Below the pieces are notes generated by a model. That model saw nothing but the letters and a program-made list of their open reading frames with translations. It was not told the origin of the DNA and ran no database searches. From DATIJJ01 sp039936115 (GTDB lineage Bacteria > Pseudomonadota > Gammaproteobacteria > DSM-16500): a stretch of DNA of 6,464 nucleotides. A program made the position numbers and the translations under genes. Location of the stretch: NCBI GenBank assembly GCA_039936115.1, contig JBDTIZ010000015.1:1-6464 (forward strand), in the 5' to 3' direction. This document shows positions 1-6,455 of the stretch, in pieces; positions within the stretch are counted from its first letter, which is position 1, and each line of letters starts with the position of its first letter.

Positions 1-77
1 ATAAAAAATACATTTTATTTTTTAAATGACTTTTTTATGTTTTTGATTCCAGACCCCGCAACAAGTGCGGGGTGACA
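1..77 (+). repeat. MITE-like element, copy cut by window edge
   Basis: This is the right-hand part of the element seen complete at 6348-6455. Bases 25-73 match 6403-6451 with a single difference (position 40). It ends in a perfect 8-bp stem, ACCCCGCA at 53-60 and TGCGGGGT at 66-73, around a 5-nt loop, followed by GACA. Bases 1-24 are AT-rich and align only loosely with the core of the other copy. Its left inverted repeat would lie outside the window. There is no T-run after the stem on either strand, so it does not look like a terminator. No coding capacity is visible. Confidence 0.75.
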
Positions 78-170
78 AGGTGGTTTAAAGTGCGGTGTGA
101 CAGAGGTTTAGAGTGCATGGTGACAGAGGTTTAGAGTGCATGGTGACAAGGGTTTAGATGCGGTACGGCG
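66..170 (+). repeat. Degenerate 23-bp tandem array (left)
   Basis: Four head-to-tail units begin at 66, 91, 114 and 137 (lengths 25, 23, 23 and 22), with a partial fifth from 159. Each starts TGCGG or TGCAT, continues with GTGACA or GTGACAA, and ends in a variant of GGTTTAGAG. The first unit uses the right arm of the 53-73 hairpin as its start, so the array appears to grow out of the end of the MITE-like element. Bases 171-202, up to the stop of the next gene, hold nothing I can identify. I see no clear intrinsic terminator for the leftward operon in this stretch. Confidence 0.75.
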
Positions 171-202
171 GTATGCTATATCACATAGAGCTCCACGCCA
201 CT

Positions 203-943
203 TTACTTCATCCTCATGCAAGGCGAAAAATCTTGCTGCTGCGATGATTCATGTTTTTCTTCACTTTTAATTTTAAGTTCCGCAGTTTTTGACATAAACC
301 GGCCTTTGACACGCACACGAGCTTTCGCTACATCTTGTCTACATTTGTATTTTGGTATTTTAATGCCTTTATTAAAATTCTCAGCTTTCTTTTTCTTTTT
401 TGCTTTGTAATGAAAATATTTTAAATCCCTATATTCTCTCGCATCAGTAGGCAGTTTTCCATTGATCATATTTGAATGTTCTTTGGCGCTCGCTTTTTGT
501 AATAATTTATAGCTTAGAGTGGATGAAGATAGAGGTGTATATTCGTCATTATCATCTTCTGCTGCTTTGCTTTTCTTTTTAATATTTTCGGCATCAGGTT
601 GATCGCTGTTATCCAAGAGGTCTGACCATCTATGTGTCTTGGTTTGTAAGCGAGTACTTCTTCGTGTGCTGACAGAGCTCTCAGAGTGCGTTTCTGTGGG
701 TTGATGAGTCACAAAAGGCGGGGGATTTATAATTGGCGTAGTAGCTTCTGGAATTGCCGACTTGTTAACAATCGGAATATATGGCGCAAATGGTGGAGGT
801 AAGCTTGGCTCATCACAGTAGTTAGCGGGTACATAAGGAATATTAAACTCAAATCCTGACAGATCAGCGTCTGCAAGACTATTTGAAGACTCATCAATTT
901 CATTAAGAATTAAATCAAAAGTATTATCTCGTGTAGAAAACAT
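203..943 (-). CDS. CCT-like domain protein, putative nucleus-targeted effector
   Basis: The 246-residue product has no signal peptide or membrane segment. Residues 1-33 are acidic with scattered hydrophobics. Residues 46-82 are proline-rich, with PPPF at 49-52 and 74-77. Basic clusters occur at RRSTR (94-98), KKKSK (122-126) and KKKKK (182-186). Residues 169-219 resemble the CCT domain of plant CONSTANS/TOC1-type regulators. After F190-N-K-G-I-K and a three-residue insertion (IPK), the line Y199-K-C-R is followed colinearly by the R-x3-A-x2-R-x-RVKGRF pattern, ending at F216. In plants this domain carries a nuclear localisation signal and mediates DNA or NF-Y binding; any such role here is inference. 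The tail (226-246) has an E-rich patch, EEKHES, loosely like a Dot/Icm E-block. The gene starts 32 nt after glmS, with AGG at 952-954 spaced 8 nt from ATG and no clear promoter of its own. It is more AT-rich than its neighbours. The reading frame is convincing; the function is not established. Confidence 0.8.
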   Translation of the reverse strand: MFSTRDNTFDLILNEIDESSNSLADADLSGFEFNIPYVPANYCDEPSLPPPFAPYIPIVNKSAIPEATTPIINPPPFVTHQPTETHSESSVSTRRSTRLQTKTHRWSDLLDNSDQPDAENIKKKSKAAEDDNDEYTPLSSSTLSYKLLQKASAKEHSNMINGKLPTDAREYRDLKYFHYKAKKKKKAENFNKGIKIPKYKCRQDVAKARVRVKGRFMSKTAELKIKSEEKHESSQQQDFSPCMRMK

Positions 944-975
944 GTTTAAAACCTGTATTAAATAATCATTCGTTG

Positions 976-2811
976 TTATTCCACTGTAACCGATTTTGCT
1001 AGGTTTCTAGGTTGATCCACATCGGTTCCTTTCAACACAGCAACATGATAAGCCAATAACTGCATCGGAATCGTATAAACAATCGGTGCTAATATCGGAT
1101 CAACTGTAGGCATTTCAATGATGTGAATACTATTTTCTGATTTGGCAATTTCGATTTTACTGTCGGTGAAAACAAATAATTCGCCACCACGTGCGCGTAC
1201 TTCATGCAAGTTTGATTTGATTTTCTCTAATAATTCATTGTTGGGTGCAATGGCAATGACAGGCATGTTCTTATCAACTAGCGCTAACGGCCCGTGTTTT
1301 AATTCACCGGCAGGATATCCTTCCGCATGAATATAAGAAATTTCTTTTAGTTTAAGCGCGCCTTCCAATGCAATCGGATACAGTGCGCCACGACCTAAAA
1401 ATAAGGCATGATGTTTATCAATAAATTTATGCGCAAGATGAGCAATCGCTGAATCGAGTTCTAGTGTCGCTTTGATGATGGCAGGCAAGTGTTGCAACTC
1501 ATTCACTAACTGTTTCTCAATCTCAGCGGGTAAGCCGTGTTGTTGTCCTAATGCGACAGTGAGTAATAACAAAGCGGTTAATTGTGTCGTGAATGCTTTC
1601 GTGGAGGCAACACCAATTTCAGCGCCTGCGCGTGTCATGAAATGAAAATCTGATTCGCGCACTAAAGAACTTTCAGGCACATTGCAAATAGAAAGGGTGC
1701 TGAGAAAACCATTCTTTTTCGCCATCCGTAATGCGGCCAATGTGTCAGCTGTTTCACCCGATTGCGAGAGCGTGACGAATAAACTATTTTGCGGCACGAC
1801 GGTTTTACGATAACGATATTCGCTTGCTACTTCAACGGAGCACGGAATACCAGCAATCGATTCTATCCAGTAACGCGCAACCATTGCGGCATGATAACTG
1901 GTGCCGCATGCAACAAGTTGTACATGTTGTACACGTTTAAATAACTCTTTGGATTGCAATCCAAATGCAGTGTCTAACACGGATTTTTTAGTGATGCGAC
2001 CCTCAAGATTTGCCGTGATCGCTTGTGGTTGTTCAAAAATTTCTTTACTCATGTAATGGCGGTAATCACCACGTTCTGAGACATCATAATTTAATTCAAG
2101 ATTATGAATTTTACGTTCAGCACGTTTCTGATCTGCCGCGAAAATTTCAATGGAATGGCAAGTCACATCCGCGATATCGCCATCATCTAAATAAACAAAT
2201 TGCTTAGTGACAGGCAGTAATGCCAGTGGATCGGAGGCAAAAAAGTTTTCGCCAATGCCTTGACCTATGACCAACGGACTGCCGTGACGCACAGCAAAAA
2301 CATGTCCTGGCGAATGCGATGAAACAATACCTAGCGCATAAGCACCTTCAAGTTCCGTAACGGTTTTTTGGATGGCTTTCATTAAGTCTTTGGTTTTTTG
2401 AAAATGAAAATGGAGTAAATGCACAACGGTTTCGGAATCTGTTTCTGAGCTAAATTGGTAACCTTCGGCGATTAAGTTTTTGCGCAAGAGATCGTGATTT
2501 TCAATAATGCCATTATGGACTAAAGCAAATTGATCATGTGATGTGAGTGGATGCGCATTCAGCTCTGACGGTTCGCCGTGCGTTGCCCAGCGTGTGTGCG
2601 CGATCCCTGTTGCGCCATGCAATTGTGAGTCGAGCAATATGCGTTCCAATTCGCGTACTTTACCTTTTGCGCGCAATCGTTGTAATTGCTTAGCATTCTC
2701 AATGACAGCAAGACCCGCGGAATCATAGCCGCGATATTCTAAACGTTTTAAACCTTCGATGAGAATTTTTTCGATGTTACGTTCTGATACTGCACCTACT
2801 ATCCCGCACAT
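976..2811 (-). CDS. glmS: Glutamine-fructose-6-phosphate aminotransferase (isomerizing) GlmS
   Basis: This cytoplasmic enzyme converts fructose-6-phosphate and glutamine to glucosamine-6-phosphate and glutamate, the committed step to UDP-GlcNAc. The 611 residues compare with about 609 in E. coli. The N-terminal glutaminase domain (about 2-240) begins MCGIVGAV, where Cys2 becomes the nucleophile after Met removal, and keeps RWATHGEP (74-81) and HNGIIENH (99-106). The first SIS domain has CGTSYHAAM (302-310), SQSGET (349-354) and a GVASTKAF loop (400-407). The second SIS domain carries LEGALKLKE (482-490) and GELKHGPLA (502-510), so E490 and H506 match the catalytic Glu and His of the isomerase. 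The C-terminus PRNLAKSVTVE contains K605, the sugar-binding lysine. The gene starts 2 nt after the glmU stop, so the two are probably cotranscribed. The next gene follows 32 nt downstream with no terminator seen between. There is no sign of a glmS ribozyme. Confidence 0.98.
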   Translation of the reverse strand: MCGIVGAVSERNIEKILIEGLKRLEYRGYDSAGLAVIENAKQLQRLRAKGKVRELERILLDSQLHGATGIAHTRWATHGEPSELNAHPLTSHDQFALVHNGIIENHDLLRKNLIAEGYQFSSETDSETVVHLLHFHFQKTKDLMKAIQKTVTELEGAYALGIVSSHSPGHVFAVRHGSPLVIGQGIGENFFASDPLALLPVTKQFVYLDDGDIADVTCHSIEIFAADQKRAERKIHNLELNYDVSERGDYRHYMSKEIFEQPQAITANLEGRITKKSVLDTAFGLQSKELFKRVQHVQLVACGTSYHAAMVARYWIESIAGIPCSVEVASEYRYRKTVVPQNSLFVTLSQSGETADTLAALRMAKKNGFLSTLSICNVPESSLVRESDFHFMTRAGAEIGVASTKAFTTQLTALLLLTVALGQQHGLPAEIEKQLVNELQHLPAIIKATLELDSAIAHLAHKFIDKHHALFLGRGALYPIALEGALKLKEISYIHAEGYPAGELKHGPLALVDKNMPVIAIAPNNELLEKIKSNLHEVRARGGELFVFTDSKIEIAKSENSIHIIEMPTVDPILAPIVYTIPMQLLAYHVAVLKGTDVDQPRNLAKSVTVE

Positions 2812-2813
2812 AA

Positions 2814-4190
2814 TTATTGTTCCTTTTCTTTTTTCTTCGGTCTTTGCCAGTTATCGATAGATCGTTGCGATGCTCGGCAAACAGTGAGTTGATGTGCCGG
2901 TGCGTTACGCGTAATAGTCGATCCAGCGCCAATAGTGGCACCTTCGCCAATGGTAACAGGCGCAATTAATTCTGTGTTGGAGCCTACAAATACATTATCC
3001 CCGATGGTTGTTTTATGTTTGTTAACGCCATCATAATTGCACGTGATGGTGCCGGCACCTATATTAACTTGATTACCTATTTCGCTGTCACCGATGTAGC
3101 TCAGATGGCTTATTTTGCTGGCAGTGCCAATCATGCTATTTTTGATTTCAACAAAATTACCGATGTGAGATTTGCTTGCCAAAATAGTCCCTGGACGAAT
3201 GCGCGCAAACGGCCCAATCGAGCAACTCTCTGCAATTTCAGCGCCATCGATAAACGAATTTGCTTTGATTTCAGTGTTTTCACCAATAACAACATTACGT
3301 AAAACAGTATTAGGCCCAATGCTACAGCCGTTTCCAATGCTGACATGGCCTTCTAAAATAACATTGATATCAATCACAACATCTTGACCTATGCTGACGT
3401 CGCCCCGCACATCGAAACGATGCGGATCACGCAACGTGACACCTTGCAGCATTAATTTTTCAGCGATCTGTTGTTGATAAAAGCGTTCAAGACAGGCAAG
3501 TTGCAAACGATTATTCACACCTAAAATTTCTTCGAAGTGTTTTGGTTGAATGCTGACGATAGAAATTTTTTCGGCAACCGCTATTGAAATCAGATCAGTC
3601 AGATAAAATTCTTGTTGAGCATTGGTGTTGGTTAGTGTTGGCAGCCACTGGTGTAACAGTGCTGCAGGAATAAGATAAATACCCGTATTAATTTCATTAA
3701 TATCGCGCTGCTTCTCGCTCGCATCTTTTTCTTCAATGATTGCGGTAATTTGATTTTTTGTGTTGCGAATAATGCGTCCGAAACCGGCGGGGTCTGGTAA
3801 TTCGGCAGTCACTATTCCGAGCGAATTTTCGGGAGTGTTAGCAATAAGATTTTTTAATGTTTCAAGCGTGATGAGCGGAACGTCACCATAAAGCACTAAC
3901 ACTTGGCCGGATTTTGGCAACGTTGGTAATGCTTGTTGTACGGCATGGCCTGTGCCTAATTGTTGGTTTTGCAAAACCCAAGAGACATTCAAATCGGCAA
4001 GCCGATGACGAACCAGTTCGCCTTGGTGACCATAGATGATGATGGGCAGTGCCTGCGGTTTGAGTTTTTCAGCGGTATGTACAACGTGTTCGAGAAGAGA
4101 GCTACCTGCTAAGCGATGCAATACTTTTGGCTCTGCTGAATGCATACGTTTGCCAAGACCGGCTGCTAAAATCACAATACTCAATGTCAT
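2814..4190 (-). CDS. glmU: Bifunctional GlcNAc-1-P uridylyltransferase / GlcN-1-P acetyltransferase GlmU
   Basis: The enzyme acetylates glucosamine-1-phosphate with acetyl-CoA, then couples the product to UTP, giving UDP-GlcNAc for peptidoglycan and lipopolysaccharide. Its 458 residues compare with about 456 in E. coli. The N-terminal nucleotidyltransferase fold opens with LAAGLGKRM (8-16) and PKVLH (21-25), and has LGTGHAV (78-84) and YGDVPL (101-106), where D103 is a metal ligand. From about residue 250 a left-handed beta-helix of hexapeptide repeats forms the acetyltransferase. It includes RIRPGT (330-335), H362 in KISHLSYIGD as the likely catalytic base, and NIGAGTITCNYDG (376-388). The tail RPKKKEKEQ is lysine-rich. 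The start ATG is preceded by GAGG at 4200-4203 with 9 nt spacing. The gene is first in a unit with glmS and probably the CCT-like gene. It appears intact. Confidence 0.97.
   Translation of the reverse strand: MTLSIVILAAGLGKRMHSAEPKVLHRLAGSSLLEHVVHTAEKLKPQALPIIIYGHQGELVRHRLADLNVSWVLQNQQLGTGHAVQQALPTLPKSGQVLVLYGDVPLITLETLKNLIANTPENSLGIVTAELPDPAGFGRIIRNTKNQITAIIEEKDASEKQRDINEINTGIYLIPAALLHQWLPTLTNTNAQQEFYLTDLISIAVAEKISIVSIQPKHFEEILGVNNRLQLACLERFYQQQIAEKLMLQGVTLRDPHRFDVRGDVSIGQDVVIDINVILEGHVSIGNGCSIGPNTVLRNVVIGENTEIKANSFIDGAEIAESCSIGPFARIRPGTILASKSHIGNFVEIKNSMIGTASKISHLSYIGDSEIGNQVNIGAGTITCNYDGVNKHKTTIGDNVFVGSNTELIAPVTIGEGATIGAGSTITRNAPAHQLTVCRASQRSIDNWQRPKKKEKEQ
2821..2825 (-). promoter_or_regulatory. 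Ribosome binding site of glmS
   Basis: AAGGA on the minus strand lies inside the last codons of glmU, 9 nt before the glmS ATG at 2811. It fixes that ATG as the start and gives glmS its own translation signal despite the 2-nt gap to glmU. Confidence 0.75.
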
Positions 4191-4228
4191 TGACAGGAAC
4201 CTCGGCTGATTTTATTTAAAAGGAACGA

Positions 4229-4256
4229 ATTATACACTACCGCAGTTAAAAATCAC
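4229..4256 (-). promoter_or_regulatory. Likely sigma-70 promoter of the glmU-glmS unit
   Basis: A perfect TATAAT reads on the minus strand at 4229-4234. About 16-17 bp upstream only a poor -35 is present (GTGATT at 4251-4256), and it overlaps the T-tract of the preceding terminator. The implied start of transcription near 4222 leaves a leader of roughly 30 nt before glmU, which contains the GAGG ribosome binding site at 4200-4203. No operator or riboswitch-like structure is visible in so short a leader. Confidence 0.6.
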
Positions 4257-4291
4257 TGATTTGTGCGGGCGGGGGCTTCGCCCGACAAATC
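4246..4291 (-). terminator. Rho-independent terminator after the HD gene
   Basis: Read on the minus strand, 4291 to 4258 folds into a stem of GATTTGT with ACAAATC and CGGGCG with CGCCCG. It has a 1-nt bulge and a 7-nt loop. A run of five T follows at 4248-4252, about five bases after the stem. The stem overlaps the TGA stop codon of the HD gene (4290-4292), so the terminator sits directly at the end of that gene and separates it from glmU. Confidence 0.7.
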
Positions 4292-5690
4292 ATGTTATTG
4301 GTACAGAAATTCCAGCCCCTTGCCGCGTAAGATGTTTAATAAATTCAACAACAGCGTTCTCACCAGCAATCTCACTATCAATACACAAAAAAGCCGTATG
4401 CTCAGCCTTATCCGATATAGCATTAATAATAAGCGACATCTCATTCAGCGGTTTAATGGTGCCCTGCTCAGTTGCTATCAAAATCGGATCATCTTCTAGC
4501 GAATAAGCTTGATGCGGTGTTTTAATTAATGCGAATTGCCAGTTTTGAATGGTCTGCTGGTGTGCTTCTCGAAAATTCGCAATTTCGTTTTCAGCGCTTT
4601 CAAGATCAATATCATCTAGTCGAACGATTTTAGGCATATGTCGATTCTGCAGACGTTTGGCAATCTGAGCTGCTGCATGGGGATTGTTTGTGTGTGCCAA
4701 CATCCGCACGATAGAGAAGACATCGTAATCGCATAGTTCTTTGTAGTCGTTAAAATTTTCTTCCAGAAACTGTTGTTTAAGTGATTCTACATTTGGAGTT
4801 GTCATCGCGGCTTGATTAAAATGATTAGCAGCTAATAAAAACTTACCCAAGCGTGTAGCTTTAATTTCAGCATAAGGCGCGTGATTTTCTAGGCTTTCGG
4901 CTAAACTGCAGAGCAATTGAATCAAGAAAAATTCCAACGCTAATTTTTTGTGATGATGATAAATGTTTCGCATCATTAAACGGCGCGCCATGAGATAATG
5001 CTCGACAACGCCAACGCCTTTGTAAGTGAGTCCTAAGCGTTCGCCTTGTTGTGATTTCAAGATGATCATAGAATTGATCATCCAACGAAAATCAAATTCA
5101 CCATATGTTACGCCGCAGAAATGACTGTCGCGCAGTAAATAATCCAATCGATCAGCATCTAATTGTGATGAAACAATATCAGCTAACACATGTTTTACAC
5201 GGGATTTATGCATGATCATGCCTTCGATCATCATAAATTTTTCTTCCGTTAACGGGTGGCGTGGATTGCGTTGTTCATAGTCTCTAAAGAATGTCTCAGT
5301 GCGATAATCGGCTAGAAAAAAAGGTGTCCAAGCTTCATGGCGAATTAATTTGTTGTAAAACACATCTTCAAAAGCGTGTGAAAAAGGTCCGTGACCTACG
5401 TCATGTAACAAACATGCAATCATCACGAGTTGACGTTCTTCTTCAGCGAGGCCAATTTTTTTTGCAATTTGACTGCTCACATAACAACAACCTAGGCAAT
5501 GATTAAATCGCGTGTGCACAGCGCCTGGGAAAATATAATCGCCCATGCCAAGTTGTTTGATATGCCGTAAACGCTGAAAATTCGGGCTATCAATAAAAGG
5601 TTTAATCCAATTATCTTCAGTCGTTGTGAATTGCATGGTGTCATGCACGGGATCTTTAATAACATGCAAGCTATCGTAATTATGAGTCAT
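4290..5690 (-). CDS. SAMHD1-like HD-domain phosphohydrolase (probable dNTPase)
   Basis: The 466-residue protein belongs to the large HD-superfamily phosphohydrolase group (COG1078 type) that includes SAMHD1. Characterised relatives hydrolyse dNTPs to deoxynucleosides and triphosphate. The opening I-K-DPVHD (11-17), FQRLRHIKQLG (38-48) and FPGAVHTRFNH (54-64) follow the SAMHD1 order. The metal site is complete: H64, H96-D97 in LLHDVGHGPFSH (94-105) and D180 in LDADRLDY (177-184). R61, H100, H105, Y184 and D188 also match conserved active-site positions of SAMHD1. There is no SAM domain. The C-terminal ~200 residues are less recognisable. The ATG lies inside the end of the macro-domain gene (11-nt overlap) with no clear Shine-Dalgarno, suggesting translational coupling. 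A hairpin terminator follows immediately. Substrate specificity cannot be read from the sequence; another nucleotide substrate is possible. Confidence 0.88.
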   Translation of the reverse strand: MTHNYDSLHVIKDPVHDTMQFTTTEDNWIKPFIDSPNFQRLRHIKQLGMGDYIFPGAVHTRFNHCLGCCYVSSQIAKKIGLAEEERQLVMIACLLHDVGHGPFSHAFEDVFYNKLIRHEAWTPFFLADYRTETFFRDYEQRNPRHPLTEEKFMMIEGMIMHKSRVKHVLADIVSSQLDADRLDYLLRDSHFCGVTYGEFDFRWMINSMIILKSQQGERLGLTYKGVGVVEHYLMARRLMMRNIYHHHKKLALEFFLIQLLCSLAESLENHAPYAEIKATRLGKFLLAANHFNQAAMTTPNVESLKQQFLEENFNDYKELCDYDVFSIVRMLAHTNNPHAAAQIAKRLQNRHMPKIVRLDDIDLESAENEIANFREAHQQTIQNWQFALIKTPHQAYSLEDDPILIATEQGTIKPLNEMSLIINAISDKAEHTAFLCIDSEIAGENAVVEFIKHLTRQGAGISVPIT

Positions 5691-6204
5691 AGTGAAGTGA
5701 GCTTACTGCTTGCTGATAGGCTTCAAAAGTGGGTTCATCAAAACACACGAAATACACGGTCTCGATTTGATTATAAAGTTCGAGAAAATTAGCTGTTTCA
5801 TGAACGGCAATAGAAACGGCCTGTGAAATGGGATAACCATAAATTCCGCAACTAATGGCTGGAAAGGCAATCGTTTTGGCGCCGGAGTTGCGTGCTATTT
5901 TTAAACTGTTTTCATAGCAAGAGGCAAGAAGTTGCGGCTCACCTTTGCTGCCGCCACGCCAAACTGGCCCAACCGCATGAATAATATATTGCGCAGGCAA
6001 ACCATACGCTTTAGTTAATTTGGCTTGACCAGTTCCGCATCCGCCCAGCTTTTTGCATTCTTCCAGTAGGTCTGGTCCCGCAGCGCGATGAATTGCGCCG
6101 TCAACTCCGCATCCGCCCAAGAGCGAAGTATTTGCAGCATTCACGATGACATCTACCGGTAAATGGGTGATGTCGCCTTGAATCACTTTCAATTTTGCTT
6201 TCAT
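5680..6204 (-). CDS. ymdB: Macro-domain ADP-ribose hydrolase, YmdB/MacroD type
   Basis: The 174-residue cytoplasmic protein is a stand-alone macro domain, close in length to E. coli YmdB (177). Family members deacetylate O-acetyl-ADP-ribose and remove mono-ADP-ribose from acidic residues. Seen here are QGDIT (9-13), VNAAN (21-25), GGCGVDGAIHRAAG (30-43), HAVGPVWRGG (76-85) and FPAISCGIYGYP (114-125). N25 and D35 match the catalytic Asn and Asp of YmdB. The frame is open upstream to a TTG at 6246, but the ATG at 6204 is preferred. It gives the family N-terminus (MKAKLKVIQGDIT) and leaves room for the promoter at 6234-6263. The ribosome binding site is weak (GGA a few bases upstream). Cysteines replace a Gly at position 32 and the Thr usual at 119, both in ligand loops. 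The gene overlaps the HD gene by 11 nt, so the pair is probably one operon. The ymdB symbol is by homology only. Confidence 0.92.
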   Translation of the reverse strand: MKAKLKVIQGDITHLPVDVIVNAANTSLLGGCGVDGAIHRAAGPDLLEECKKLGGCGTGQAKLTKAYGLPAQYIIHAVGPVWRGGSKGEPQLLASCYENSLKIARNSGAKTIAFPAISCGIYGYPISQAVSIAVHETANFLELYNQIETVYFVCFDEPTFEAYQQAVSSLHYDS

Positions 6205-6233
6205 AGTGTCCGTGTGTGTTTTTGCGATAAATG

Positions 6234-6263
6234 ATTCTACGCGCAATTATTGGGTAGCGTCTA
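6234..6263 (-). promoter_or_regulatory. Candidate promoter of the macro-HD operon
   Basis: On the minus strand TAGACG (6258-6263) and TAGAAT (6234-6239) are 18 bp apart, matching four and five of six consensus bases. Transcription would begin near 6227, about 23 nt before the ATG at 6204. This agrees with the shorter start for the macro gene. It is a pattern match only. Confidence 0.35.
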
Positions 6264-6275
6264 TACTCATCGTAC

Positions 6276-6348
6276 GCTGCCATCCGCACTTTGCACCACT
6301 GTGACCCGCCGCACCTTGCGCCGCTGTCGCTCCGCACCTTGCACCACT
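6276..6348 (-). repeat. Degenerate 23-25 bp tandem array (right)
   Basis: Three units lie at 6276-6300, 6301-6325 and 6326-6348. On the minus strand each reads roughly AGTGGTGCAAGGTGCGG followed by a variant of GGTGAC. They share the TGCGG...GTGACA frame with the left array at 66-170 but in the opposite orientation, so both arrays run from an element end inward toward the genes. The array abuts the inverted repeat of the element at 6348-6455. All frames through it give low-complexity translations, so I call no gene here. Bases 6264-6275 hold nothing recognisable. Confidence 0.7.
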
Positions 6349-6455
6349 GTCACCCCGCACTTGTTGCGGGGTCCGGGCTTTCAATAATAAAAATGCATTT
6401 TTAATGACTTTTTTATGATTTTGATTCCAGACCCCGCAACAAGTGCGGGGTAACA
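6348..6455 (+). repeat. Complete MITE-like inverted-repeat element, ~108 bp
   Basis: The ends 6348-6376 and 6427-6455 are inverted repeats identical at 27 of 29 positions. Each contains its own 8-bp stem-loop with arms ACCCCGCA and TGCGGGGT (6352-6372 and 6431-6451). The AT-rich core contains a 16-bp perfect palindrome at 6388-6403 (TAAAAATGCATTTTTA). There is no open frame that looks coding and no obvious target-site duplication. The core and right end recur at 1-77. The shape (short, non-coding, terminal inverted repeats, more than one copy) fits a MITE or palindromic repeat of the kind common in host-associated bacteria. A mobilising transposase is not in the window. Bases 6456-6464 are too few to interpret. 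Confidence 0.65.

Noticed and set aside
53..73. The hairpin as a rho-independent terminator for the leftward operon.
   Set aside because: No T-run follows the stem on the minus strand, and the same hairpin occurs three times as part of the repeat element.
66..170. A possible CRISPR array.
   Set aside because: The units are directly adjacent and degenerate, with no constant repeat separated by unique spacers, and no cas gene is near.
944..975. A separate promoter for the CCT-like gene using TTTAAT at 957-962.
   Set aside because: No acceptable -35 lies 16-18 bp upstream; cotranscription with glmS is simpler.
2812..2990. A glmS ribozyme upstream of glmS.
   Set aside because: The upstream sequence is glmU coding sequence with only a 2-nt gap; the ribozyme belongs mainly to Gram-positive bacteria and no such structure fits.
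3015..3387. Open frames on the plus strand opposite glmU, and similar ones opposite glmS and the HD gene.
   Set aside because: They are antisense shadows of strongly conserved genes, with no ribosome binding sites or recognisable domains.
6205..6246. A 14-residue N-terminal extension of the macro protein from TTG at 6246.
   Set aside because: Family members begin at the position of the ATG at 6204, the extension would cover the candidate promoter, and no good Shine-Dalgarno precedes the TTG.
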